From Candidatus Heimdallarchaeum endolithica (lineage in GTDB: Archaea > Asgardarchaeota > Heimdallarchaeia > Heimdallarchaeales > Heimdallarchaeaceae): a DNA stretch of 64,000 bases. Made by a program: the position numbers and the translations under genes. Each line of letters starts with the position of its first letter. Within the stretch, counting starts at the first letter, position 1. This document shows, piece after piece, positions 17,775 through 26,395 of the stretch. The notes beneath the pieces were generated by a model, which was not told the DNA's origin, did no database searches, and saw nothing but the letters and a program-made list of their open reading frames with translations. The stretch is taken from assembly GCA_021513715.1 (NCBI GenBank), contig CP084167.1:1194571-1258570 (forward strand). The letters run 5' to 3'.

Positions 17775-19247
17775 TTGAATAATGAGGACACAAAACAAAA
17801 AAAACAAGTTAATTTATTAATATATCAAAAAGGGGATTACTTTTCTTCCGACATTTTTCCTGTTGAGCATATAGAAACTTCAAAACATAAAGAAATTAAA
17901 AAAGATATAAAGGAATTATTAAAAGAAGAATTCTTTACTAAAAGCGAAATTTACCCCCTTGTCAGTTATTTCAAGGGGTGGAATTATTCAACAAAAAGGT
18001 TTTCTAATGCTAATCTTTTTTCCATAAGAAAAAATTATGAATCATCTAGTTTAGTTAATATAGCATTAATTGAAGAGGAAATTAATTTAATTAAAGCCCT
18101 TCAAGAGATAAATTTTATTCTTGATACACTTGATGGTATCTATAACAAAATCGTTCTAGTACAGTCTAAACTATCCACAATGGAAAGAGATAGAGAAACA
18201 GACGACCCTTATTTAGAACTAGAAAAAAAACTCAATCTCTTGGGAAAATACTATCATTGGATGCTTTACGAAGAGAAATCTTTATCCACAAAGGAAAAAG
18301 AAGATGTAATTCAAAAAACAATGTTAACATCTGTTCTCTTACTCAGATTGAAGATTCATTCTGACAGACTTCAATGTTTGGGTGTCTGTAATAAAACTTT
18401 TACAAAGACAGAACATGAAAAAGAAAATTGTGATTGTGATGGAGAAATTGTTCTTGCCCCACCATATTTTGAGATAGCAGACATTTCATTTGTTTATCCT
18501 GAGCAATACAGTGATATAATCAAAGATGATAAAGAGTCATCACCAAAAGAAATCATTCAAAAAGTTAATCGAGCAACTTTTCCTTATTTTCTCTTATTAT
18601 TATTTAATCAGATTAATCATACATATTTTAGCAATAATCTAATTTTTCCAAAATATAGTCTATGGGAATATGCAAGCACAAGAGACATAACAAAAATTAA
18701 TTTTGATTTTTTACCAATAACAGATACAGAAGCTTTCTTAGTTGCGTACATTAGTGATTCGAGATACAATCATAAAAACCTTGAATCGTCAGTAATAATC
18801 CCTGTTCTTTCAAGAAAAATAACTAGCAATCTAAAGGAAGGATATAGTTGGCATTCAACTATAGAAAATACTCAAATACACCATTGGAAGATTACACCTT
18901 TTCTTCCCCTTGCTGATATTGGCAAATATATGAAGTTAGAAGAGATTCAATTAATCGAAACTAAAGAGAAAACAGAAGTAGATTTAGCCAAAATTGGTCA
19001 AGAAGAAGAAACTCAACCTATTCAAAATCAAGTAGACGAAAAAAAGGATATTAAGGAGAAACTAGTAGAATTTCAAGAGGAGAGCATTATTGAACCTCTA
19101 GAAAAGAAAGTTGTTTATGGATCCAGAATTACTGTTAATAAAAAAGAAAAAGATGAAGAAATAGAAGTTCCCAACTTTAAGAAAGAGATTATCAAGCAAG
19201 AACCAATAAAACAAGAAGAGCAAGAGGAGGAAAAAAACAATGAGTAA
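17775..19247 (+). CDS. Unknown 490-aa protein, first of a coupled pair
   Basis: Translation starts at TTG 17775 behind AAGGAGT. The protein is soluble: a helical region (about 90-190), a Cys cluster CLGVCNKTF...NCDCDGE (about 196-222) that could bind metal, a mixed domain to about 395, and a disordered Lys/Glu/Gln-rich C-terminal tail (395-490). No family was recognised. Its end overlaps the next gene by eight bases. It is transcribed away from the peptide/radical SAM genes and may share their regulation. Confidence 0.7.
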   Translation: MNNEDTKQKKQVNLLIYQKGDYFSSDIFPVEHIETSKHKEIKKDIKELLKEEFFTKSEIYPLVSYFKGWNYSTKRFSNANLFSIRKNYESSSLVNIALIEEEINLIKALQEINFILDTLDGIYNKIVLVQSKLSTMERDRETDDPYLELEKKLNLLGKYYHWMLYEEKSLSTKEKEDVIQKTMLTSVLLLRLKIHSDRLQCLGVCNKTFTKTEHEKENCDCDGEIVLAPPYFEIADISFVYPEQYSDIIKDDKESSPKEIIQKVNRATFPYFLLLLFNQINHTYFSNNLIFPKYSLWEYASTRDITKINFDFLPITDTEAFLVAYISDSRYNHKNLESSVIIPVLSRKITSNLKEGYSWHSTIENTQIHHWKITPFLPLADIGKYMKLEEIQLIETKEKTEVDLAKIGQEEETQPIQNQVDEKKDIKEKLVEFQEESIIEPLEKKVVYGSRITVNKKEKDEEIEVPNFKKEIIKQEPIKQEEQEEEKNNE

Positions 19248-20541
19248 TATTTCTCAATTAACAAGTCATCTAAAGTACATTCCTAAAGATACAATTGATT
19301 TGATTAGCGAGTTTAATCAATTATTTTCATCTTTCAAATCTCAAATAAAGAAGTTTATTCTAACTCAACCTACTTTTCTTCAAGAAATTAGAAATCAGAT
19401 TAAATCGGAGATAGGTTTTCTTTCTCCACAGCAAAAAAATGTAGCTTTAGCTTTATATGGTATCATCATTACTGAAGATATTTTAAAGAAATATTCTCCG
19501 TCTCAATATGCAAATGACATTTCTTTCCTCCTTGAAGCTACTGAAAAGAAAAACAAATGCACAGATGATGAATTTATTGGAATTGTGACAAGCTACATCA
19601 ATTGTCTAAAAGTAGCTCAAACTTCAACTAATGCTGTTATTAATAGTTTTATAGAACTAAAAGGTATAGGGCTTGATGACGAAATAATTATTGGAATATT
19701 AATCAGGAGATATTACTATTATATTTTCACTGAAATTAATGAAATGTTTGAGATTGCAGAATTTCCTATTGACATTAGATGGATAACATCTTTACTTGCT
19801 TATTCATTGGATACTGCTATTCAAAAAACAAAACGACAAACTTCTACAAAATCTATTTCTAGTATTTATCGCAAAATATTAAATGAATATCCTCCTTGTG
19901 ATGGCCCGAAATATATTTTTGATTTAATATATGAGTTTGTGATTAAAGGATATTATGATCTATTGAATAGAACATTTAAACAAAGAGCAGAACTAAAGAA
20001 AATAGAAAAAGGACTTATTTCAAAGGAAGATAGCTTAAAAAAAGCAGATAGAGCAAAAACGATATCTAAAGAAGAAACAAAAAGAAAAATAGAGCACCTT
20101 ATTACAGTTATTGAAAAAACTATTTCTGAAACTTTGAAATTTAACAGAGATTTTGATGAAAGAAAACGTCAAATTTTAGAAGCTAATATTGAAACATCTT
20201 TAAAGAGATTGGCTTTAGATGAATTTGGTGTTCAAGACATAGCTGATGAAGAAAAATATATGACCTATTTATTAGAAAGTTGGTTCAACTTGTTTTTAGA
20301 TTGGCCTCAAATGGTAATTCCAATTATTAATCTTACTGCCTATTCACATTTCCTAAATGATCCTGTAAACTATATTAAGAAGCACAAAGATGAAATCGAA
20401 AGACAGCTTCAATTTAGAATAAGAAGACAAGTAGGTGGAGAAAGGATGAATGCCAAGAATTTATCTGAAGCTTTCTCTAGATTACTCTATGAGATTCTTA
20501 ATAATTCTTCTGTTAAAACTCTATCAATTGAGAAAAATTAA
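19240..20541 (+). CDS. Unknown 433-aa helical protein, second of a coupled pair
   Basis: The product is almost all helical, with a coiled-coil-like, Lys/Glu-rich middle (about 250-320) and a C-terminal helical region with LLESWFNLFLDWPQMVIPIIN (about 347-367). No signal peptide or catalytic motif is apparent. GAGGAGGAAAAAAACA precedes ATG 19240, inside the end of the upstream gene. The tight coupling suggests that the two products form a complex. It converges with the racemase gene; the gap is a run of TTAAA-like sequence that may terminate both. Confidence 0.7.
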   Translation: MSNISQLTSHLKYIPKDTIDLISEFNQLFSSFKSQIKKFILTQPTFLQEIRNQIKSEIGFLSPQQKNVALALYGIIITEDILKKYSPSQYANDISFLLEATEKKNKCTDDEFIGIVTSYINCLKVAQTSTNAVINSFIELKGIGLDDEIIIGILIRRYYYYIFTEINEMFEIAEFPIDIRWITSLLAYSLDTAIQKTKRQTSTKSISSIYRKILNEYPPCDGPKYIFDLIYEFVIKGYYDLLNRTFKQRAELKKIEKGLISKEDSLKKADRAKTISKEETKRKIEHLITVIEKTISETLKFNRDFDERKRQILEANIETSLKRLALDEFGVQDIADEEKYMTYLLESWFNLFLDWPQMVIPIINLTAYSHFLNDPVNYIKKHKDEIERQLQFRIRRQVGGERMNAKNLSEAFSRLLYEILNNSSVKTLSIEKN

Positions 20542-20562
20542 ATTAAATTAAATTTAATTAAA

Positions 20563-21669
20563 TTATATTTTTTCTTCAGATATTGCTAATTCTCTAATTT
20601 TCTTTTGTAACACATTAATACCTATACCATTTTCTTTAGGTACTGATAGCTCTCCGTTAAAGTCTAGTTTGAAGATAGGGTCAATTATATACTCTGTGAA
20701 GTATCTTTCACTCTCGCTTATATCATTGGGTAAAGTGAAATTTTTCATACTTGCCACTGCAACATTTTTTGCTCTTCCAATCCCTGTTTCTAGCATCCCA
20801 CCAACCCATAAGGGAACTTTATATTCTTCAGCCAATTTATGAATTTCTAAAGTTTCATTTATTCCTCCCACGCGTGAAGGTTTAACATTGATTATTCTAG
20901 TAGCGTCCATTTCTATAGCATGTTTAGCGTCGTCAAAGCTTTTTATTGACTCGTCCAGACATATGGGAGTAGATATCATTTTTTGCAATTTAGAATGCTC
21001 TACTATATCTTTATAATGCAAAGGCTGTTCGATCATCATTAAATCATATTTATCCAATTTTTTGAATATTTCAGCATCTTTCAAACTATATGCTGCATTA
21101 GCATCTACCATTAAACCTAAATCAGGAAACTGTTCTCTTATTTGTTTTACAATTTCCACATCCCAACCAGGTTCTATCTTGATTTTTACACGTTTGTATT
21201 TTTTTCTGATTGCATATTCTATTTTTTGAAGTAAAAGTGAAAAATCATTTTCAATCCCTAAGCTAATTCCAGAAGGGATTTTATTTTTCACCCCTCCTAG
21301 AAGTTGAGAAAGAGATTTACCTTTAATTTTACCATATAAATCCCACAAAGCATCTTCTACACAAGCTTTGGCCATTGGGTTTCCACGTATTTTTGAAACT
21401 ATAGACGTAAAATCTTTTGGATGCTCTATTTCCTTTTCTCCTTTCAACCATGGACCAATAAATTTCTTGATTATATACGTAACTGAATTATTTGTTTCTG
21501 GAGAATACCAAGGACCTGTATCAGTTACGCTTTCACCCCATCCACTTTGATCTCCTGACTGAAGTTTAGTTAAAACAATTTCTCTTGTTTTTTGGACACC
21601 AAAACTTGTTCTAAAAGGTCTTTTCAAATTCATAATTATTGTATAAATGGTGATAGAGTCTATTTTCAT
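20563..21669 (-). CDS. Enolase-superfamily racemase (NSAR/OSBS type)
   Basis: The 368-aa protein has the complete muconate-lactonising-subgroup active site: KIK (K162, K164), metal ligands D189, E214 and D239, and K263, with MVDANAAY, MIEQPL, CLDES and GGMLETGIGRA. It resembles N-succinylamino-acid racemases and o-succinylbenzoate synthases. The adjacent acyltransferase gene and the absence of other menaquinone genes favour the racemase role, part of a route turning D-amino acids into L-amino acids through N-succinyl intermediates. The exact substrate is inference; menC activity is the alternative. Confidence 0.85.
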   Translation of the reverse strand: MKIDSITIYTIIMNLKRPFRTSFGVQKTREIVLTKLQSGDQSGWGESVTDTGPWYSPETNNSVTYIIKKFIGPWLKGEKEIEHPKDFTSIVSKIRGNPMAKACVEDALWDLYGKIKGKSLSQLLGGVKNKIPSGISLGIENDFSLLLQKIEYAIRKKYKRVKIKIEPGWDVEIVKQIREQFPDLGLMVDANAAYSLKDAEIFKKLDKYDLMMIEQPLHYKDIVEHSKLQKMISTPICLDESIKSFDDAKHAIEMDATRIINVKPSRVGGINETLEIHKLAEEYKVPLWVGGMLETGIGRAKNVAVASMKNFTLPNDISESERYFTEYIIDPIFKLDFNGELSVPKENGIGINVLQKKIRELAISEEKI

Positions 21670-21737
21670 TTCAAGATAACACTCTATCTTGTTTTATAAC
21701 AATTATGATTTACTTTTTTACAAACATCTCTTTTAAG

Positions 21738-21792
21738 TGTCGATAAAAAACATAGACAGTCCTTGAAAATGTCGATAAAAAATATCGACATT
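21738..21792. promoter_or_regulatory. Pair of TGTCGAT palindromes
   Basis: AATGTCGATA at 21768-21777 and TATCGACATT at 21783-21792 form a perfect 10-bp inverted repeat around five A residues. A weaker copy (TGTCGAT...ATAGACA) lies at 21738-21758, 30 bases away. They sit between the acyltransferase stop and the racemase start. Two copies at fixed spacing suggest a dimeric repressor operator; a terminator hairpin after the acyltransferase is the alternative. Confidence 0.55.
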
Positions 21793-21802
21793 TCTCTGAA
21801 AA

Positions 21803-22645
21803 TTAAAGTTCAAAATTTTTTTGCAAGACATAATAAGTCTCTATTTCCTCTGGATTCTTCATTACATAGAGATCCACAATAGTATAATTTTTCTTCAAGT
21901 AATGTTGGAAAACTTTTCTTGTCTTCATTCTCCATTCTATTGCTAAAGAGTTATTTTCTTTCTTTATTTCATTAATGTTTGGGGGTATTCTTACAAACAG
22001 CAAATCTTTGCTAATATTTAGTTTTAAATCAGTAGGATGTAAAAAATTGTCTTTTCTTTCAGCAGATAAAACTAAATTTGCAGATTTCAATGAGCTAGAA
22101 TAATCATCAAACTTACTTTGAAGTCTATCTTCCACTCTTCTACTTTCTATATACCAGTTTACATAGAATCTATCTGTCGGTAACCCTATATTCTCTGCAT
22201 CATGCATTTCGCCCCAGTAATTCTCCTTATAAGTGTTACATACTGCCCCTAACTTGTGAAGATTTAGAAACGCATTCTTACTTTGTAAAGGATCAAAAGT
22301 CCAGTTAATTAATTTAAATTCCTTTTTTATAGCCCATTTTCTCTGCTCTATCTTTAACTTAAAACCTAAACCTAGATTCTGGTAAGCTTTTTTTACTGCA
22401 TTGTGATGAGAGTAAATAAAAAAGCCGTATTCAGGAAGATTACCTACCCATCCCCACACATAACCTATGAGTTCATTTTTATCATAAGCACCAATGAGAA
22501 CAGCGCCACTCCTTTTAGTTGCTTTGAATAATCTCCTTGGAACTAATTCTAGATCAGGCATACCCCAAGCTTCTCTCTCAATATTCTCTATTTTGCTAAA
22601 ACTTTCTTCATCTTCTATCTCTTTGAAAATGATTTCACTAGACAT
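21803..22645 (-). CDS. GNAT-like N-acyltransferase (COG3375 type)
   Basis: The 280-aa protein resembles the COG3375 branch of GNAT enzymes: IEREAWG near the start, GYVWGWVGNLPEYGFFIYSHHNAV, KAYQNLGLGFKLKIEQRKWA (the acyl-CoA loop) and INWTFDPLQSKNAFLNLHKLGAV. Members next to the racemase type found here act as amino-acid N-succinyltransferases. It precedes the racemase gene in the same direction with a 133-base gap, so the two are likely one pathway even if separately promoted. Confidence 0.82.
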   Translation of the reverse strand: MSSEIIFKEIEDEESFSKIENIEREAWGMPDLELVPRRLFKATKRSGAVLIGAYDKNELIGYVWGWVGNLPEYGFFIYSHHNAVKKAYQNLGLGFKLKIEQRKWAIKKEFKLINWTFDPLQSKNAFLNLHKLGAVCNTYKENYWGEMHDAENIGLPTDRFYVNWYIESRRVEDRLQSKFDDYSSSLKSANLVLSAERKDNFLHPTDLKLNISKDLLFVRIPPNINEIKKENNSLAIEWRMKTRKVFQHYLKKNYTIVDLYVMKNPEEIETYYVLQKNFEL

Positions 22646-22697
22646 AAAATCAAATTAAAAATAATAGAAGAGGATATAAACGTTTACGAAAAGGATA

Positions 22698-23687
22698 TTA
22701 AGGTATGAGTCCCCAGAAAAAGGATTCTAAAAGCTTTGTTTTGAACTCTTTAGTAGTAGAGTAACTTGAGGAGAAGAAAGCTACATTTTCAAGAATATCT
22801 TGCAAATTGTTGAAAAATTCACCATACTCTTCACTTAGTTTTTCAATATCGACATAATAACGGATTAAAACACCTATTTTTTTCAAGTTTTTTTTCTTAA
22901 TTAATGAATCTTTGAGTGATGTATATTTCTCTTTCATAATGTCTAGCATCAATAGAAGAACTTCTTGCTCATTTGCAATATCACTATCAAGCTCTTCTAA
23001 AGGAATAATTGAAAATTGGAAGGTTTTAGTTTTTATTATTCCAATCTCATTCTCAAATTTAACAAAAGAAAAAGGTAACGTTAAGAGGAAAGAAGCAAAT
23101 GAGTTTTTTATTTTTTCTACTTCCTTTTTAGAATAAACTAAAGCTATTTTTTTAACTTTGGTTTTAAATAACCCTTTACTAATAAGTTCTTTCAATTCTT
23201 GAGCAAGGAGATTTGCCTGTGATACACTTAATAATTCTTTTACTATACCTTCATATTCGTTAACGATACTCGTTAATAGTTTTTCATCTACTTGATCTAT
23301 TGATTTAATGTTATGAAACTTATATATTAATAATTTAGCAAACTCTTCTCTAAAATCATCTATCTTACTTACTATTTCAGGAACAAGACAAAGCAACAAT
23401 CCTATTGTTTTCTTTTTCATTCTTTTATCTTGCATTGTAGGATCATCAACTAAGAAGGAGAAAGCATATTGGACAAAACCTTCAGAAAAAGCAAAAGGAA
23501 ATGGTCCATATAATTCAGAACAAATCTCTTCTAGATCAACTACTCCTTGAAAAACAAGTGAATAAGTCATAGCTCCAGAAAACTCAAATTTGTCTATTAT
23601 TTCTCCTTCAAATTGTGTCTCTTCTGATGATACCATTTGAGTTAATGCAGGACCTATATCTTCTAATTTAAACAATGCTATAAGCAT
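22698..23687 (-). CDS. Unknown 329-aa protein, possibly longin-like at the N-terminus
   Basis: The first 110 residues (MLIALFKLEDIGP... FAFSEGFVQYAFSFLVDDPTMQDKRMKKKTIGLLLCLVP) have the alternation of strands and helix expected of a longin/roadblock-type fold, but this is only a visual impression. The rest is mixed alpha-beta without motifs. There is no signal peptide or membrane anchor. It is transcribed alone, and its upstream region contains the 40-bp tandem duplication. Confidence 0.55.
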   Translation of the reverse strand: MLIALFKLEDIGPALTQMVSSEETQFEGEIIDKFEFSGAMTYSLVFQGVVDLEEICSELYGPFPFAFSEGFVQYAFSFLVDDPTMQDKRMKKKTIGLLLCLVPEIVSKIDDFREEFAKLLIYKFHNIKSIDQVDEKLLTSIVNEYEGIVKELLSVSQANLLAQELKELISKGLFKTKVKKIALVYSKKEVEKIKNSFASFLLTLPFSFVKFENEIGIIKTKTFQFSIIPLEELDSDIANEQEVLLLMLDIMKEKYTSLKDSLIKKKNLKKIGVLIRYYVDIEKLSEEYGEFFNNLQDILENVAFFSSSYSTTKEFKTKLLESFFWGLIP

Positions 23688-23707
23688 AATTATAACTATT
23701 TGAAAAA

Positions 23708-23787
23708 GAGTATTAAAACTTTACAGTACTTTGAAAAAAAGGAAAATGAGTATTAAAACTTTACAGTACTTTGAAAAAAAGGAAAAT
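23708..23787. repeat. Perfect 40-bp tandem duplication
   Basis: The unit beginning GAGTATTAAAACTTTACAG occurs at 23708-23747 and again, identically, at 23748-23787. Read on the minus strand it carries a TTTTAATACTC TATA-like element and stands just upstream of the gene starting at 23687, so the promoter may be doubled. Identity of the copies suggests a recent event. Confidence 0.85.
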
Positions 23788-23807
23788 GAGAGAAATTATT
23801 AAACGAA

Positions 23808-24830
23808 CTACTTTTTCTTTTTAATTAATAACCATGAAGCTAATGAAAGTAACATAAGAGAGAAAAATGCACTGATGAACGGAAATGAAGTACTCTCCGT
23901 GAAATTTTCTGGATTTTGAAGTGTATAAATATCATATTCAATTAATGAAATGTAGGAAGTTAATCCAAAAGCAGGTAACAATGGAGATAGCGAAGCAATT
24001 TTTGCTCCTGTTTCACTCACAATCTGGCTTATTACATTTGCATCAAATTGAGGTTGAACAACTATAGTTTTCACATTTTCTTCTTTCATCTCATTTATTA
24101 CATTCTGTATATGCTCTGGACTAGGCTCGGTTTCATGTTGTTCTTCAATTATTGCAACTCTTTCAATACCTAAAAGGTCAAAAAGATACATAAAAGAGGG
24201 GTGATGTACAACAACTTTCAGTCCTTCAACTTCAGGCTTGTATTCATCATTTATTCTTTTTATTAAGTCATCAAGATCATACAGATAGTTATCTCTATTA
24301 GAAAGGTATTTTTCTTCATTTTCAGGGTCTAAGGAAATAATTGTTGTAGTAATGTTTTTCACAAAACTTTTAGCATATATTGGGCTCATCCACACATGAG
24401 GGTTAAGAAAACTTTCATCTGCTGCTGGATCTTCTTCCATTATACTCTCATTAGCTAACGTTATAACAACCAAATCAAGATTATCCTCTAATATTGAATC
24501 CATAGCAGAGGAGAGCCAAGATTCTAATCCTTCTATTCCTAAACGTATAAGAACATCTGCTTCTGAAATTAATTCTCTCTCTTGGGTAGTCATTTCATAA
24601 GTGTGAGGATCTTCTAGACCAGAAACAATAGAGATAGGAGTGAATAAACCTTTACCAATTTCGTAAGCCCAATTTTGTAATATACCTATTGTTGTAACGA
24701 CATTTAAGGTGTCACTTGGGTTAAATTCTTGTTTTGGCAATGCTAAAGCAAGATTCCTCTCTGTATTAAGATTTGCAAACATTAATGCTGTGAAGATTAA
24801 GAAAAAAGCCATTATTCTTTTTTTATTCAT
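23808..24830 (-). CDS. znuA: Zinc/manganese ABC transporter substrate-binding protein
   Basis: The 340-aa protein is a cluster A-I (ZnuA/TroA) binding protein: signal peptide (1-30), metal-binding residues in DPHTYEMT, NPHVWMSP and VVHHPSFMYLF, a helical backbone, and EEQHETEPSPEHIQ. Unlike bacterial lipoproteins it ends with a membrane segment (FFSLMLLSLASWLLI) and Lys residues, the archaeal way to anchor it. AGGAGG precedes ATG 24830. It is divergent from the regulator and transporter genes, with an operator palindrome between. Confidence 0.9.
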   Translation of the reverse strand: MNKKRIMAFFLIFTALMFANLNTERNLALALPKQEFNPSDTLNVVTTIGILQNWAYEIGKGLFTPISIVSGLEDPHTYEMTTQERELISEADVLIRLGIEGLESWLSSAMDSILEDNLDLVVITLANESIMEEDPAADESFLNPHVWMSPIYAKSFVKNITTTIISLDPENEEKYLSNRDNYLYDLDDLIKRINDEYKPEVEGLKVVVHHPSFMYLFDLLGIERVAIIEEQHETEPSPEHIQNVINEMKEENVKTIVVQPQFDANVISQIVSETGAKIASLSPLLPAFGLTSYISLIEYDIYTLQNPENFTESTSFPFISAFFSLMLLSLASWLLIKKKK

Positions 24831-24843
24831 TTGATTTCCTCCT

Positions 24844-24863
24844 ATTTACGACTCTTCGTAAAT
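24844..24863. promoter_or_regulatory. Metal-regulator operator palindrome
   Basis: ATTTACGA-CTCT-TCGTAAAT is a perfect 8-bp inverted repeat in the 65-base gap between znuA and the DtxR-like gene. Its size and position fit a binding site of the regulator encoded next door, controlling both directions. A TATA-like TTTATAAAC lies at about 24879-24887. Confidence 0.65.
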
Positions 24864-24925
24864 ATTTCAATAAAACAAAATTTATAAACTTTACTTTGTT
24901 TCAATTTATTGAGAAGGTGATAAAT

Positions 24926-25372
24926 TTGATCTTAGAGAATGATCAGCAAGTGGAAATTTCAATTAATGAAAAAATTATTTTAGATTTTCTCTATCGTTGG
25001 ATACGTCCTATCCGCGTTGGAGACTTAAAAAATTATCTAAACGTAAAACATTCCACTCTTAACTCACAACTTCAAAATTTGGAAGAAAAACATTTGATTA
25101 AATGGAAAAGATATGGAAGTGTAGAACTTACAGAAAAAGGAAAGAAATATTCTTCACATTTAACTCGCCATCACAGGATTTTAGAATTGTTTCTTGTTGA
25201 AACTCTTGCTATTTCTGTTTTAGAAGCTCACAAGATAAGTACAGAAATAACTCCTGTTGCGAGTTGTAAATTTATTCACTATATTGTGCAAAAATTTGGC
25301 GAACATGATAAATGTCCTTGTGGAAATGAAATCCCCCAGATCGAAGGGGAATGTTCAATTGGAGGGATATAA
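24926..25372 (+). CDS. DtxR/MntR-type metal-dependent repressor
   Basis: About 149 aa: a winged helix-turn-helix (residues 15-70, IRPIRVGDLKNYLNVKHSTLNSQLQNLEEKHLIKW), the dimerisation/metal domain with the LTRHHRILELFL motif, and a Cys-rich end (HDKCPCGNEIP). TTG 24926 is chosen over TTG 24896 because AAGGTGAT lies just before it. It likely represses the zinc or manganese uptake genes when metal is plentiful. It is first in an operon with the permease and ATPase. Confidence 0.87.
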   Translation: MILENDQQVEISINEKIILDFLYRWIRPIRVGDLKNYLNVKHSTLNSQLQNLEEKHLIKWKRYGSVELTEKGKKYSSHLTRHHRILELFLVETLAISVLEAHKISTEITPVASCKFIHYIVQKFGEHDKCPCGNEIPQIEGECSIGGI

Positions 25373-26395
25373 ATGGGTTCGTTTCTTGATTTTTTTTATG
25401 CATTAGCAAATTATAGTTGGATGCAGAGGGCTTTTTATACAGCCTTAATTGTAGGAATTGTTGGTGGTATTATTGGAGTTTTTATTCTATTGAAAGGAAT
25501 GGTTTTTTTAGGTCAAGCGATTGCTCATACTGCTTTTGCTGGTGCTGCACTCGCCATATTACTAGGAATTGAACCTTTATACATTATCATAGTTTTTGGA
25601 GTTATTGCAGCATTGGGTGTAGGTTATGTTAATGAAAAGAAAGTAATGAAAGAGGATATAATTATTGGGGTAATATTCACTTTTTTCATGGCTTTAGCTA
25701 TAATATTTATCACTCTAAACAAGAAATACAGTACTGACGTTAATGCTATCTTGTTTGGTAACATTTTATTGGTTTCAAAGCTTAACTTCATTGTTCTACT
25801 TATAACATTAGGTATTGTTGGAATTTTGATTCTTGGTCTAAAGAAAGAATATTATCTCATAACATTTAACTCTGAAATAGCTACAGTCTCAGGAGTACCA
25901 GTAAAATTATTAGATTACCTTTTACTTGTTCTACTAGCTTTAACAATCGATGTATCTCTAAAAGCCATCGGGGCGATTTTAGTTTTCGCTATGATTGTCA
26001 CACCTGCTGCAGCTGCTTATCAATGGACTTTTAAGATTAACAAAATGCTTTTACTCTCTTCAATAATCGGAGTGATTTCTAGTATTGGAGGACTTTTTCT
26101 ATCTTATCTCTTAAATTTGTCCAGTGGTGCTACTATAGTTAGCTTATCCACTTTAATTTTCCTTTTTTCCTTTCTAGTTTCGCCAAAACGTATCAAAACA
26201 GGTTTTACTACAGCAGAATGCAAATTCTGTAGACATGTAATCAACGGTGAAAGTTATTGTTTAGATGAACCAGAGTGTAGAGCTCTAGATATACCTCATT
26301 ACCATGATGATAAAGGAATAATTATTCTGAAAAAGGACATTAGACCTCTTTCTACTCTAACAAGACACAAACATGATAAAAAGGAGGAAAAATAG
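25373..26395 (+). CDS. znuB: Zinc/manganese ABC transporter permease
   Basis: The 340-aa membrane protein is of the ZnuB/MntB family, with about eight to nine transmembrane segments over residues 15-265, including GMVFLGQAIAHTAFAGAALA and GAILVFAMIVTPAAAAY. The C-terminal 60 residues are an unusual cytoplasmic extension with C-x2-C, further Cys residues and several His (AECKFCRHVINGESYC, HYHDD, RHKHDK), which may sense or buffer metal. GGAGGG precedes the ATG, which follows the regulator stop directly. Confidence 0.9.
   Translation: MGSFLDFFYALANYSWMQRAFYTALIVGIVGGIIGVFILLKGMVFLGQAIAHTAFAGAALAILLGIEPLYIIIVFGVIAALGVGYVNEKKVMKEDIIIGVIFTFFMALAIIFITLNKKYSTDVNAILFGNILLVSKLNFIVLLITLGIVGILILGLKKEYYLITFNSEIATVSGVPVKLLDYLLLVLLALTIDVSLKAIGAILVFAMIVTPAAAAYQWTFKINKMLLLSSIIGVISSIGGLFLSYLLNLSSGATIVSLSTLIFLFSFLVSPKRIKTGFTTAECKFCRHVINGESYCLDEPECRALDIPHYHDDKGIIILKKDIRPLSTLTRHKHDKKEEK

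Noticed and set aside
20541-20575. TTAAA-type repeat between converging genes as a regulatory site
   Set aside because: Simple low-complexity AT sequence, adequately explained as a bidirectional terminator region.
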